Shown piece by piece: positions 7,706 through 16,272 of a stretch of 64,000 nt of DNA. The notes beneath the pieces are model-generated. The model saw only the letters and a list, made by a program, of their open reading frames with translations. It was not told the origin of the DNA and searched no databases. The stretch's first letter is position 1; each line of letters starts with the position of its first letter. Made by a program: the position numbers and the translations under genes. This stretch comes from Bacteroidota bacterium (GTDB taxonomy: Bacteria > Bacteroidota > Bacteroidia > Chitinophagales > Chitinophagaceae), in contig JAEZEI010000110.1 of NCBI GenBank assembly GCA_023417815.1, positions 124,001-188,000 on the forward strand. Reading direction: 5' to 3'.

Positions 7706-9460
7706 ATGAAAAAGTTCTTCATGCCCCTGGTGGCAGCGCTTATGGTGATCTCTGCCTGCCAGAAAGAGGTTTCTTTCGATAATGATCCTAACCAGATCGG
7801 GAACCCGAAACTTCCTCCTACCCCTATAACCGGATCGGTTGCAGGTATGGTAGTAGATGAGAATAATACACCCGTGCAAAACGCTGAGGTCAGGATCGGG
7901 ACCCATACCTTAACCACCGACAGCAGGGGTATTTTCAATAGCGGTAACATTACGCTCGACAAATTCATCACCACCGTAAAGGTTGAAATGAATGGATACC
8001 ATACAGCGTACCGCTCCTTTTCAGCCAATGAAACAAAGAACTACGTTAGCATAAAGCTGATCCCTAAAACGCTTGCAGGAACCTTTGCAAGCGATGCGGC
8101 GGGCCTCGTAAACCTGCCGAACGGAAGTTCTCTTTCCTTCCAGGCAAACAGCATGGTACTTAAAGGAACAACCACGCCTTATTCAGGAACCGTGAATGTT
8201 TATGCTACATATATAGACCCAACTGCAAATGATTTTGGTTCTACCGTTCCGGGAAGCCTGATGGCTGAAGATGCTACAAGGTTCTATGTGCTTCGTTCAA
8301 CCGGCATGCTGGCTGTTGAAATGGAAGGCGCAGGAGGTGAACCACTTCAGCTGGCTACAGGAAAACCTGCTTCAGTGAAACTTGCCATCCCTGCTTCTCT
8401 TACCGGAGCTGCACCCTCTACCATCGATACCTGGAGCCTTGACGGACGCGGTATATGGATGAAAGAAGGAACAGCAACAAGGGTGGGAAATGCTTACGAA
8501 TTTGAAGCAACGCATTTCTCTTTCTGGAACTGCGATGTGCCCACAACTTCTGTTTACCTGAACATAAATGTAAAGGACAACAACGGGAACAATATGCCTA
8601 ACCAGCTCGTTTCCCTGACAAGCAGCACAACCTTTGGAACATCGTGGGGTGTTACAGACAGTTTGGGAAATGTATCGGGACTTATCCCCGCGAATGAATC
8701 GCTGACGCTGAAAGTATTCGGTTCTACCTATAACTGCGGAGCACCTTATCATACACAAAATATCGGGCCTTACTCCTCTGCATCATCCGTGAATGTTGTT
8801 GTAACCCCACCTGCATCAACAACCTATACGGTTTCAGGTTTGGTGAATGATTGTTCCGGAAACCCGGTTGCAAGTGGATCTGTTAGCATCTATGTAGGAA
8901 TGTATTCGTTCCAGTATGTTACCGTAAACAATGGAACATTCACTGCCTCGTTTACGCAATGCAATCCTGTTACCACTATTACAGTAATCGCTTCTGACCA
9001 TAATGGCAACCAGCAGGGAACGGCTGTTTCAGTTCCGGTAACCGGAAATAGCATTGATGCAGGAACCCTGGTGGCATGCGGTACATCAACAAATGAATTT
9101 ATAGAGTATGTAGTAGACGGAACAACTTATTCCATTACCAATGCTACACCGGGTAACAGCCTTACGGCAGTATCCAACCCTACGGCAACTTTCATTGGAT
9201 GCTATACGCAGAACGGCTCGAACGACAGGATCTCATTCCAGATCATGGGCGGCGCTGTTGGCACATTCCAGGTTGGTACATCAGATAGCCTGCTGGTTAA
9301 TGCCATACCTTCACCACAGGCACTTACAACTTCAACGGCAACCATTACCAGCTATGGCGCAGTAGGCCAGTATATCGAAGGCAACTTCAACATTCCATTC
9401 ACTTCCGCAGGTAATACCCATACGCTGACCGGTGGTTTCAGGGTGAAAAGGATACAATAG
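7706..9460 (+). CDS. Secreted lipoprotein with carboxypeptidase-like regulatory domain
   Basis: I place the start at 7706 (MKKFFMPLVAALMVISAC), giving 584 residues, because this supplies a clean lipoprotein signal with lipobox Cys18; the frame is open 60 nt further upstream. Residues about 45-110 (GSVAGMVVDENNTPVQNAEV, TDSRGIF) match the carboxypeptidase-regulatory-like/CnaB beta-sandwich found at the front of many Bacteroidota surface proteins. A second similar module begins near YTVSGLVNDCSGNPVASGSV. The middle part (LANG-type: LPNGSSLSFQANSM, ATHFSFWNCD) resembles surface proteins that bind ligands, but the function is unknown. It is followed by a heptamer repeat and a strong terminator, so it is probably a single-gene unit. 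Confidence 0.75.
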   Translation: MKKFFMPLVAALMVISACQKEVSFDNDPNQIGNPKLPPTPITGSVAGMVVDENNTPVQNAEVRIGTHTLTTDSRGIFNSGNITLDKFITTVKVEMNGYHTAYRSFSANETKNYVSIKLIPKTLAGTFASDAAGLVNLPNGSSLSFQANSMVLKGTTTPYSGTVNVYATYIDPTANDFGSTVPGSLMAEDATRFYVLRSTGMLAVEMEGAGGEPLQLATGKPASVKLAIPASLTGAAPSTIDTWSLDGRGIWMKEGTATRVGNAYEFEATHFSFWNCDVPTTSVYLNINVKDNNGNNMPNQLVSLTSSTTFGTSWGVTDSLGNVSGLIPANESLTLKVFGSTYNCGAPYHTQNIGPYSSASSVNVVVTPPASTTYTVSGLVNDCSGNPVASGSVSIYVGMYSFQYVTVNNGTFTASFTQCNPVTTITVIASDHNGNQQGTAVSVPVTGNSIDAGTLVACGTSTNEFIEYVVDGTTYSITNATPGNSLTAVSNPTATFIGCYTQNGSNDRISFQIMGGAVGTFQVGTSDSLLVNAIPSPQALTTSTATITSYGAVGQYIEGNFNIPFTSAGNTHTLTGGFRVKRIQ

Positions 9461-9494
9461 TTGGAGGTTGGAAGTTTGAGGTTGGAAGTTGTTG
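9459..9494. repeat. Heptamer array (GGTTGGA family), copy 4
   Basis: About five 7-nt units begin within the stop codon of the lipoprotein gene (TAGTTGGA) and run to 9494, between the gene and its terminator. Confidence 0.85.
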
Positions 9495-9523
9495 AATGGT
9501 TTAGGGTTTAAAGTTTATTGTTT

Positions 9524-9549
9524 GGGGAGCTAACGCTCCCCTTTTTTTT
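9524..9549 (+). terminator. Rho-independent terminator of the lipoprotein gene
   Basis: A 7-bp stem GGGGAGC / GCTCCCC with a TAAC loop is followed by eight T residues. The AT-rich stretch before it lets it work only in the plus direction. Confidence 0.9.
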
Positions 9550-9581
9550 GCCTGTCAGCCCTGGATCTTAAACAATTAACC

Positions 9582-9803
9582 TTAAACTTTCTTCGGTGGC
9601 AATGCAAATGCTTTCGCGTCGTGTTCAAAATGGCCTTTGTGGGCTCCGTCGCAGAAGGGTTTGTTGGCAGACAGGCCACAACGGCATAATGAGATGATCT
9701 CCCTTCCTCCAAGATCATAAGGATTTCCATCCCTGTCTACGATCACGAAATCGCCCTCAACCTTCAGAGAGCCATTATTATTCACTGTAAGCTTTGTTGC
9801 CAT
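9582..9803 (-). CDS. CDGSH iron-sulfur domain protein
   Basis: A 73-residue protein with one CDGSH-type [2Fe-2S] site: Cys40, Cys42, Cys51 and His55 in CRCGLSANKPFCDGAH. The three-Cys one-His cluster gives these small proteins a redox or cluster-transfer role in the cytosol. It is the last gene of a minus-strand run that starts near 13218, 24 nt after the DUF1989 gene, so it may supply electrons or clusters to the oxygenase-like enzyme upstream; that link is inferred from position only. Confidence 0.9.
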   Translation of the reverse strand: MATKLTVNNNGSLKVEGDFVIVDRDGNPYDLGGREIISLCRCGLSANKPFCDGAHKGHFEHDAKAFALPPKKV

Positions 9804-9827
9804 ATTTTTTTCAGTAAAACTATGGAG

Positions 9828-10412
9828 TTATAGAATGCTGTAGCCTATCGGCTTGAAAGAATAATTATTCGACATCTCTGCAGAGCATGCAGTAAGTCCT
9901 ACGACCAGGTCCATCTCTGCTTTCAGCAGGATATGATCTCCTGCCCTGCTTTTCGGGGGATGAACGCCGATCTTTCCTGTAACGCCATCAACTGAAACAT
10001 GCATGAAAACATTAAAGCACACCGGTATGTTATCAGGCTGGATACCGTAAGGCAGCAGCGCTTCTGCAAGGTTTCCGTGGCAACCGCGGTGCGGATTTGC
10101 GTGACCGTATATTAACCTGAAGGTATCTGCGCTGCACGGCGTAAGAAGAAAATCGTGCCGCCCAACGGTATCCTCTTCTATGGTGAACATAACATTGCTG
10201 CGGTTCGAAAATATCCTGTTGCCTTTAGTGAGAAAGATCGTTTCCTCGTAATCGAGAGTTCTGCCGGAAGAAATATATTCGTGTATATCTTCCGCATTAA
10301 AGCATGCAAGGTCGGCAACCTGTTCACCCTGCAGATCTTCGATCCGGAGGTGTTGGCCTTTCTTTATGATAAAAGCTTTTGCGCTGCGCGGTTCAATGAT
10401 ATTATTTTCCAT
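9828..10412 (-). CDS. DUF1989, urea carboxylase-associated family protein
   Basis: A 194-residue cytosolic protein of the DUF1989 family. Recognisable stretches are FIIKKGQHLRIEDLQGEQVADL, TLDYEETIFLTKGNRIFSN, CHGNLAEAL and FNVFMHVSVDG. Members are found next to urea carboxylase, guanidine-degradation and arginine-related genes and are thought to act on guanidino- or urea-type compounds, but the reaction is not settled. The start overlaps the end of the YqcI/YcgG gene by 11 nt, a strong sign of translational coupling and shared pathway. Conserved Cys and His residues (about residues 104-113 and 130-138) could bind a metal. Confidence 0.8.
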   Translation of the reverse strand: MENNIIEPRSAKAFIIKKGQHLRIEDLQGEQVADLACFNAEDIHEYISSGRTLDYEETIFLTKGNRIFSNRSNVMFTIEEDTVGRHDFLLTPCSADTFRLIYGHANPHRGCHGNLAEALLPYGIQPDNIPVCFNVFMHVSVDGVTGKIGVHPPKSRAGDHILLKAEMDLVVGLTACSAEMSNNYSFKPIGYSIL

Positions 10413-11064
10413 GTTCTATCTGTAAAGGACATTTCCAGGCACTGTCATAAACACGCCCGCTGTACTGGAAAACTTCTGATCTTTCACCGAAATCGGCCAG
10501 CATTGCATTCACCGACCCATTTTGCTCAAGATCGTGCTTTCTAACGAGGGATTTCATTTTCTCATAACCACCTTTCTTTCTCAGGTGCTGAAAACTCTCA
10601 TGCGGATTGAATACCAGGGCAGGATACATAAACCTTCTTGCCGGCCGCTCATTGAACGGATGCATTCCTATTATGAACAACGCTTCACCATGAAGGCTGT
10701 AACTGAAATCATTTGCATTCGGCTCGCGGCTCACATCCTTTGCGTATTCATGGTTAATTGCGTCAAGATCCGAAAGCGCCTGCAGCCTTTGCCACAGGAA
10801 TGTTTCAAATTCCTGCTCGCTGCTAATTTCAAACGGGAAAATTACAGCCGCAGAATGATAGATCTCCGTGGAATCACGGAAAGATGAAATGAACCGGCCA
10901 AGGAATTCGTGGACGGGTTTATCGTGGAATGGACATCCCATATGCCCGGCAACCATCACATGTATGTTCTTTTTCTTTCCTGCAAGTTTCGCTGCTACAC
11001 AGGGAAATGTATCGGCTGAAATGTGATCCCTGTATGCTTTTTCTATTAAATGAGTATCGGGCAT
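10402..11064 (-). CDS. YqcI/YcgG family protein, GntA-like putative heme-dependent N-oxygenase
   Basis: A 220-residue protein with the family pattern: GCPFHDKPVHEFLGRF (from residue 43), HSAAVIFPF, LHGEALFIIGMHPFNERPAR, YPALVFNPHESF and a C-terminal WKCP (Cys212). The family includes GntA of guanitoxin biosynthesis, a heme-dependent enzyme that hydroxylates a guanidine nitrogen. His47 and Cys212 are candidates for cofactor binding, but I cannot assign the heme ligand. Its position between two ATP-grasp genes and a DUF1989 gene fits a short pathway around a guanidino or amino-acid substrate. The downstream start overlaps its end by 11 nt. Confidence 0.8.
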   Translation of the reverse strand: MPDTHLIEKAYRDHISADTFPCVAAKLAGKKKNIHVMVAGHMGCPFHDKPVHEFLGRFISSFRDSTEIYHSAAVIFPFEISSEQEFETFLWQRLQALSDLDAINHEYAKDVSREPNANDFSYSLHGEALFIIGMHPFNERPARRFMYPALVFNPHESFQHLRKKGGYEKMKSLVRKHDLEQNGSVNAMLADFGERSEVFQYSGRVYDSAWKCPLQIEHGK

Positions 11065-11095
11065 TACTGCCTATGGTACAAATAGGGTGCCTTTG

Positions 11096-12157
11096 TTACC
11101 AGTTGCCTGTTTCAATATCGGTTTGCCGAAGTTTTTTGAAATGTACACGCGCCTCTTTCAGGTAACGGTAACCCTTCATAAGCGGCCAGTATTTCACGCC
11201 TCTTTTATTATTCATCCTGGATATCCTGTAAAGCACCTTCCAGTGATGAAGGAAAATTCCATAGGCCTGCCAGAGTGTGTAGCCATTTCCATAAGCGTGG
11301 TGCGGTTCGGCGCCGCAGCCATTGTATTCAAGAATGGCAAAGTTCTTCCCGGCTTTCAGGTCTTCCACCGAAGTGCATTTGATATCGTACCTGCCGTAAA
11401 AGAAGTTGGAGTTATAATGACTTAGCCTGTCGAACACTGCTACCAAATCATCGTCGATCTCTTTTTCCAGGCTTACGAACCTTCCGCCCCTGCTTAGGTT
11501 GAGGGCATAGCTCAATACATAGGGCTCGCCGGCCGGCACCACTTCATCAAGGTACGCATGGTGCTTAGACAACATCTCTTGCTGCCGGAACCGTACCCTG
11601 TCATAATTCTCAATAAGTTCCCTTACCGTTGAAACCCCGTCTCCTGTTACCTCAAGGTGTTCTTTCCGTAAGAACCCGGTTATCCTGCCCTTATCCTGCC
11701 CGGGGAAACGATAATAGAATACACTTACTTCTATCGGGTATGAAACAAGTTCCTGGACAATATAGGTCACGTCCATGCGGGAATGATAATGTTCAAGTTG
11801 TTCTTCATTGGTGATCCTGCGGAACATCAGTCCCATCATCCCTACATCCGGCTTCACTGCAAAAGGAAGGGTTAAACCTGCATCGCGGATCTTGCTTTTC
11901 AATTCACCGAGGGTAATCCCGGGTTCTACATAAACACTTTGTGGATAGGTTCCTGGTGGAAGCTGGTCATACATTTCTTTCTTGCTTTCTCCTTCCAGTC
12001 CGCCAAACGTAAGCGTAGGATTAGACGGGGTAAAGAACCACGGTGTGCGTGCACGGAGGCAATAGAAGATCCATACAGGCATGATCGGTATATATTTCCC
12101 GAGGTAGTGCCATGTTTCCCAATGCTGTAATTTATAAATAGCGTTCTTGAGCCACAT
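11096..12157 (-). CDS. ATP-grasp domain protein, paralogue B
   Basis: A 353-residue protein of the ATP-grasp fold. Supporting stretches are LPFAVKPDVGMMG with the ATP-binding Lys, IVQELVSYPIEVSVFYYR, TGDGVSTVRELIENY (a pattern also seen in cyanophycin synthetase and glutathione synthetase type ligases), and the metal-binding end GRYDIKC ... AILEYNG with the Asp and the Glu-x-Asn pair. Such enzymes activate a carboxylate as acyl phosphate and join it to an amine. The acceptor is unknown. It begins 2 nt after the stop of its tandem paralogue and is similar to it over its whole length. Confidence 0.8.
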   Translation of the reverse strand: MWLKNAIYKLQHWETWHYLGKYIPIMPVWIFYCLRARTPWFFTPSNPTLTFGGLEGESKKEMYDQLPPGTYPQSVYVEPGITLGELKSKIRDAGLTLPFAVKPDVGMMGLMFRRITNEEQLEHYHSRMDVTYIVQELVSYPIEVSVFYYRFPGQDKGRITGFLRKEHLEVTGDGVSTVRELIENYDRVRFRQQEMLSKHHAYLDEVVPAGEPYVLSYALNLSRGGRFVSLEKEIDDDLVAVFDRLSHYNSNFFYGRYDIKCTSVEDLKAGKNFAILEYNGCGAEPHHAYGNGYTLWQAYGIFLHHWKVLYRISRMNNKRGVKYWPLMKGYRYLKEARVHFKKLRQTDIETGNW

Positions 12158-12159
12158 TG

Positions 12160-13218
12160 CTAATAGGAAGGAAATTTAGAGTCGAGTGCTTTCAGGCGTT
12201 TCAGGTTCTTTTTTGAATCGATCAATACTTTCAGACCACTTTTGAAGTTCCATGGCCTGATGCCCAGGTTGCTGTTCTTCTTTGAGATCCTGTACAACAT
12301 TTTCCAGTGGTGAAGGATTATATTCCATGCCTGCGGAAGGCTGTAGTTATTACCATATACGTGCTGGGTGCCAGATCCGCTGCCATTATATTCAAGTATG
12401 TAGAAGTTCCTGCCTTCCTTAAGTTCCTCTATGGAATTGCATTTGATATCGTACCTGCCGTAAAGGAATTTGCCGCTGTAATGACTTATCCGGTCAAATA
12501 TTTCCAGCAACCGGTCGTCGATCTCCTTCTCCAGGCCCGTAAGTTTTCCGCCCTGGGTCCTGTTTGAAGCATTTGAAAGGAAATAGATCTCACCTTCATT
12601 CAGCACCCTGTCCAGCGCCTTTTCATGCTTCGTCATCATCTCCTCCAGTTTAAATCTTATCCCTTCATGAGCATGCATCAGGTCGCGGATGGTCGATTTT
12701 CCATCGCCCTTTACATAAGGCGATTCTTTCTTCAAAAATCCCGATACCCTTCCCTTCTCTTCTCCTGGCATCCTGTAGTAAAATACACTCACTTCAAGCG
12801 GCATGTTCACCAGTTCCTGTACCAGGTAGTCTGCGTACATCGCTTCATGGTAATGCTTCAGCGCTTCGCGGTCATTTATCCTCCTGAACATATATCCCAT
12901 CATCCCTACATTAGGTTTCACTGCGAAAGGATACCTGAACTCCCTGTTCACTATTGCTTCAACTTCCTCGAAAGTCATGGAGGGTGAAATGAATTCTGTT
13001 TTCGGAAAGGTACCCTGCGGAAGCTGGTCATACATTTCCTTCTTGGTTTCTCCTTCCATTCCGCCAAAAGTGAGGGCGGGGTTTGCACTGGTAAAAAACC
13101 ACATAGACCTCGATTTGAGGCAATACCAAAGCCATACCGGCAGCAGGGGGATATACTTCGCGTGGTAATGCCACGATTCCCAGTGGGTAAGCTTGTAAAA
13201 GAGGTCCTTGATCTTCAC
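12160..13218 (-). CDS. ATP-grasp domain protein, paralogue A
   Basis: I choose the GTG at 13216-13218 as start (352 aa). A TTG at 13245 in frame would add nine residues (MNRIVFLQP), but the GTG codon aligns exactly with the Met of paralogue B (VKIKDLFYKL versus MWLKNAIYKL), and a perfect TAnnTTTG box lies inside the extension. ATP-grasp landmarks are YPFAVKPNVGMMGYMFRRI, LVQELVNMPLEVSVFYYR, VKGDGKSTIRDL and GRYDIKC ... ILEYNGSG. It is the first gene of the five-gene run and probably makes an amide or peptide bond in the same pathway as paralogue B. Confidence 0.78.
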   Translation of the reverse strand: MKIKDLFYKLTHWESWHYHAKYIPLLPVWLWYCLKSRSMWFFTSANPALTFGGMEGETKKEMYDQLPQGTFPKTEFISPSMTFEEVEAIVNREFRYPFAVKPNVGMMGYMFRRINDREALKHYHEAMYADYLVQELVNMPLEVSVFYYRMPGEEKGRVSGFLKKESPYVKGDGKSTIRDLMHAHEGIRFKLEEMMTKHEKALDRVLNEGEIYFLSNASNRTQGGKLTGLEKEIDDRLLEIFDRISHYSGKFLYGRYDIKCNSIEELKEGRNFYILEYNGSGSGTQHVYGNNYSLPQAWNIILHHWKMLYRISKKNSNLGIRPWNFKSGLKVLIDSKKNLKRLKALDSKFPSY

Positions 13219-13224
13219 AGGCTG

Positions 13225-13232
13225 CAAAAATA
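13225..13232 (-). promoter_or_regulatory. TAnnTTTG promoter box of the ATP-grasp operon
   Basis: On the minus strand TATTTTTG, an exact match to the Bacteroidota -7 element, stands 6 nt before the GTG start of the first ATP-grasp gene. This spacing implies a leaderless transcript. Confidence 0.45.
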
Positions 13233-13338
13233 CAATCCTATTCAACCCATGACTAAGAAAATTAATTAACTATTCATTGCAGTCATTTTAGAAATCCTTT
13301 ATCACCCTTCACCACAGGTATTCAATAATTTGAAGTAC

Positions 13339-14232
13339 ATGAAAAATCTTATTCTTATCCTGCTTACAGGGCTCTCTTTGAAATCCGGGGCCCAAAAGCA
13401 TTCTAATTTCATTTGCAGTTATTATGGTGATGCTATTTCAACTCCCGTGCAGGGATTCACCTCTTCCGCAGCGGCGCAGCAGATCATCCATAATATAAAT
13501 GATGTGATAGGCCTTGAGCCCAAGTTCCAGATCCGCTCCGCGAATATTCCGAATGCAGCAGCAGTGATCTCCTCGGGCCAGCGATTCATATTATATAATC
13601 CAAAATTCATTGATGCAATAAACCAGGCTGCCAAAACCCAATGGGCCTCCATTGCCATCCTGGCGCATGAAATTGGTCATCATCTTAACGGTCATACCCT
13701 GTTGGGAATGGGAAGCCGGCCCGACATAGAACTGGAGGCAGACCAATTCAGCGGCTTCGTTTTAAGAAAGATGGGGGCTTCACTTGGAGAGGCGCAGCTT
13801 TCCATGAATATCGTTGCAAGCAGGTATGCGTCAAAGACCCACCCCGGTAAATCGGCCCGGCTGGCCAGCATTGAGAATGGGTGGAATAAAGCAGATGCGC
13901 AGGTGAATGGAACAGTTTACCGTGAAAAACCTGTTGTGGAAGAACGCAGGCCTAACCCTGTTCCGGTGAATACCAACCGTTATGTGCTGAATGAAAAATA
14001 TATTCTTTACACTTTAAAACTGAACCAGGATGCGGAAGATTATTACATCACCACGGGAAACAACTTTGTTACGATCCGTGGCAACCAGCTTGTTGTACTG
14101 GGCAAAGCAGTGGCAACCAAAAGCAGTTCATATCCTATTGCCATTACCACTTCCGGAAAAGCAACGCTATTCATCTCCAGGAATGGAACGATAGTGAATA
14201 ACCGGAGCGCAGTAGTGGGAAGAGTGCGATAA
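13339..14232 (+). CDS. M48-like metalloprotease, secreted
   Basis: With the ATG at 13339 the protein has 297 residues and a Sec signal (MKNLILILLTGLSLKSGAQ). A TTG nine bases upstream is also in frame but less likely. The zinc motif is HEIGH (His110-Glu111-His114), and ELEAD gives the third ligand at Glu131. The protease domain ends near residue 190, followed by a linker rich in Pro and Arg and a C-terminal strand-rich domain of about 85 residues with repeated ITTGNNFVTIRGN and ITTSGKATLFI-type turns. There is no lipobox, so it is probably periplasmic or secreted. It is divergent from the ATP-grasp operon. Confidence 0.85.
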   Translation: MKNLILILLTGLSLKSGAQKHSNFICSYYGDAISTPVQGFTSSAAAQQIIHNINDVIGLEPKFQIRSANIPNAAAVISSGQRFILYNPKFIDAINQAAKTQWASIAILAHEIGHHLNGHTLLGMGSRPDIELEADQFSGFVLRKMGASLGEAQLSMNIVASRYASKTHPGKSARLASIENGWNKADAQVNGTVYREKPVVEERRPNPVPVNTNRYVLNEKYILYTLKLNQDAEDYYITTGNNFVTIRGNQLVVLGKAVATKSSSYPIAITTSGKATLFISRNGTIVNNRSAVVGRVR

Positions 14233-14258
14233 TACCTCTAGACACCGGCAATAACGAG

Positions 14259-14278
14259 GGGCACATTTTCATGTGCCC
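14259..14278. terminator. Hairpin between convergent genes
   Basis: GGGCACAT-TTTC-ATGTGCCC is a perfect 8-bp hairpin between the M48 stop (14232) and the convergent PH-domain gene stop (14282). The T-run is weak (TGATTATTT), but the location fits a shared terminator. Confidence 0.6.
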
Positions 14279-14281
14279 TGA

Positions 14282-15739
14282 TTATTTCCATCGTTCACGA
14301 TCAGTCTCAACATAATATAGAACAAGGTCCATCATTAAAGCCCCTTCACCCGCTTCAACAAAAGGAACCCTTAGTGCACCTCCTGCAGTATGAAATACAA
14401 TGGTGGAAAGACCTCTCCCCATTTGATAGATACTTCTTCTTTCTTCAACAAGCTGAATCTTCTTCCATGCAAGAATTGTGTACCTCCTTCCCCAGACACC
14501 GGATCGCACCTGTAACCCGCTTTTAGTGAAAACATACCTGAAGTTGGCCTGCCACCTGGAAAAATAGATGCACATCAGCGGGAAGATCAGCAGGAATACC
14601 AGCCCGTTTAGGCCAAGCCATACCGTTGCTGCAAGCGAAAGGATGATCGTGACCGGTAAAGCCACCACCAGGATCTTTCTTAACACATACTTTTTCGAGA
14701 TCTTTTTTCCACTTTCAATCTCAACCGGGGGTTGAAGGTAAAATGATACAAGGTCCCAGACATTTCTCTCCCCGATAACGGGCAGGCCTATATGCTGCTT
14801 CTCCCGCGTTTCAGAATGCCCTGTGGAATGCACTTTCAATACCCACATATCAAGTTTGCGCCGCAGAAAGTTTGCGCGCCAGCTAAGCAACTGCACCTTC
14901 TGGTAAGGTACTACCTGCTGCACCCTGTTCAGCAATCCATAATGAACCTTCCAACCCAGGGGAGTTTGAGCCAGGGAGAAGTCAAAGTATTTCAAAAGAG
15001 TTCTGCCTGCAGAAATGATGACAGATAATACTGTAACAAATAGTAACATAGCAGCGATAGCGCCCCCGGCAAGGTCACCTGCATATTCACCCGCGATCTT
15101 CCAGCTGTCAAAACCAAGGATCTCTTCCAGGTCATCAACCAGGTTAATCCCAACCGCAAGCAGGATGAAGAATGCCTCAAGGTGGTTTGCAGTTATACTG
15201 AGTTTCAATAATGCTGAAGGCGAAAGACGGAAAGACTTTGGTGCTTCCGTAATATCTTCTGCATTGCCACGCTCATTCAAAAGGTATTCACGGAAAGCGA
15301 TCGATTTTTGCAAGGCAAGCGCATCTATCTTTACCTCCATTTTTTCCGAGCCTGCACTGTCTATCTTCACCTTCATCACTTTCAGTGCACGTTGCCAAAG
15401 GTTCTGCTCAAGGTGCACTGCAATGATATTCCGCAACGGAAGGGTGGTTACTTTTTTCCGGAAGAAACCGGAATTGATCACCAGGTTATTTTCCTTTACA
15501 TGAAAGGTATAGTAGAAGTAATTCAGAATTGAAGCGACCAGCGTAAGCACCGCGAAGGCAATGATCACATACAACACCACGTTATTATCATTCTTTTCCC
15601 GCTGACCGAAAAAGATGACTACCAGGGCAGGCCAGAAAGTTTTCAGCAGGGTAAGACCGGTCTTCAGCAGGATAATGAATATTGCCGCCGGCGATTGACG
15701 CTGTGGTTCCTCCCAATATATGACCGTATCATTGTTCAT
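14282..15739 (-). CDS. PH domain membrane protein, YdbT-like
   Basis: A 485-residue protein with three blocks of the bacterial PH-2 (YdbS/YdbT) type, each preceded by one or two hydrophobic segments (about residues 20-42, 50-66, 180-205, 220-245 and 350-385). Typical strands are NLVINSGFFRKKVTTLPLRN, VHYGLLNRVQQVVPYQKVQL and LQVRSGVWGRRYTILAWKKI. In Bacillus the YdbS/YdbT pair helps resist certain antimicrobial peptides. The gene overlaps the start-side partner by 11 nt, so both are translated together. Confidence 0.82.
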   Translation of the reverse strand: MNNDTVIYWEEPQRQSPAAIFIILLKTGLTLLKTFWPALVVIFFGQREKNDNNVVLYVIIAFAVLTLVASILNYFYYTFHVKENNLVINSGFFRKKVTTLPLRNIIAVHLEQNLWQRALKVMKVKIDSAGSEKMEVKIDALALQKSIAFREYLLNERGNAEDITEAPKSFRLSPSALLKLSITANHLEAFFILLAVGINLVDDLEEILGFDSWKIAGEYAGDLAGGAIAAMLLFVTVLSVIISAGRTLLKYFDFSLAQTPLGWKVHYGLLNRVQQVVPYQKVQLLSWRANFLRRKLDMWVLKVHSTGHSETREKQHIGLPVIGERNVWDLVSFYLQPPVEIESGKKISKKYVLRKILVVALPVTIILSLAATVWLGLNGLVFLLIFPLMCIYFSRWQANFRYVFTKSGLQVRSGVWGRRYTILAWKKIQLVEERRSIYQMGRGLSTIVFHTAGGALRVPFVEAGEGALMMDLVLYYVETDRERWK

Positions 15740-16238
15740 GTATCCTGCTGCTTATCCATTCTCTTACCTGTTCGGCTGTTTCCTTTCTGATCCCCCTGAT
15801 CGAAATGTCTGTGGATGTGCCCGCAGTATATACCGACACCGAAGACAGGCCGTATTTCCTTTCGATGGGCCCGGATTGAATACTTACATGCTGTACCCTG
15901 TTCATTGGCACCACCCGGGTACGGCGTACCAGCCAGCCCCTTTTCACAAGGATGTCATTCTCCCTGAGGGCATACCCGCTTTTATGGAAGTTTATGGTGA
16001 AGGATAACCACGTATAAAGGGAAAGAATAAAAAGCACTCCTGCTGTGATCATAATACCCGCTACAGAAAAGAAGGATGTTAGAAAACAGGCCAGCCCGAA
16101 CGCAAGCCATAGCGTGCCGAAGAAGATCAGCCAGGTTATGCGTAACACAACCAGGTAATCCCGTTCCAGGGGCCGGAACTCCACTTCGCTGGTTTGCGGC
16201 AGGCCCGCCGGGAAGACCACGTCATTTGAAAATTCCAT
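15729..16238 (-). CDS. PH domain membrane protein, YdbS-like
   Basis: A 169-residue protein with two adjacent membrane segments (about residues 32-50 and 56-75) and one bacterial PH-2 domain (ENDILVKRGWLVRRTRVVPM, NRVQHVSIQSGPIERKYGLS). It is the upstream half of the YdbS/YdbT-like pair and overlaps the larger partner by 11 nt. A near-consensus TAACTTTA box stands 4 nt before the ATG. Its intergenic space with the divergent M14 gene is only 34 nt. Confidence 0.82.
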   Translation of the reverse strand: MEFSNDVVFPAGLPQTSEVEFRPLERDYLVVLRITWLIFFGTLWLAFGLACFLTSFFSVAGIMITAGVLFILSLYTWLSFTINFHKSGYALRENDILVKRGWLVRRTRVVPMNRVQHVSIQSGPIERKYGLSSVSVYTAGTSTDISIRGIRKETAEQVREWISSRIHEQ

Positions 16239-16242
16239 GTGC

Positions 16243-16269
16243 TAAAGTTATGCGGCTATTCTATATTTA
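16243..16269. promoter_or_regulatory. Back-to-back promoter-like boxes between divergent genes
   Basis: TAACTTTA on the minus strand (16243-16250, 4 nt before the YdbS-like ATG) and TATATTTA on the plus strand (16262-16269, 3 nt before the M14 ATG) each match TAnnTTTG at 7 of 8 positions. With only 34 nt between the start codons, both transcripts would have almost no leader. Confidence 0.35.
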
Positions 16270-16272
16270 AGG

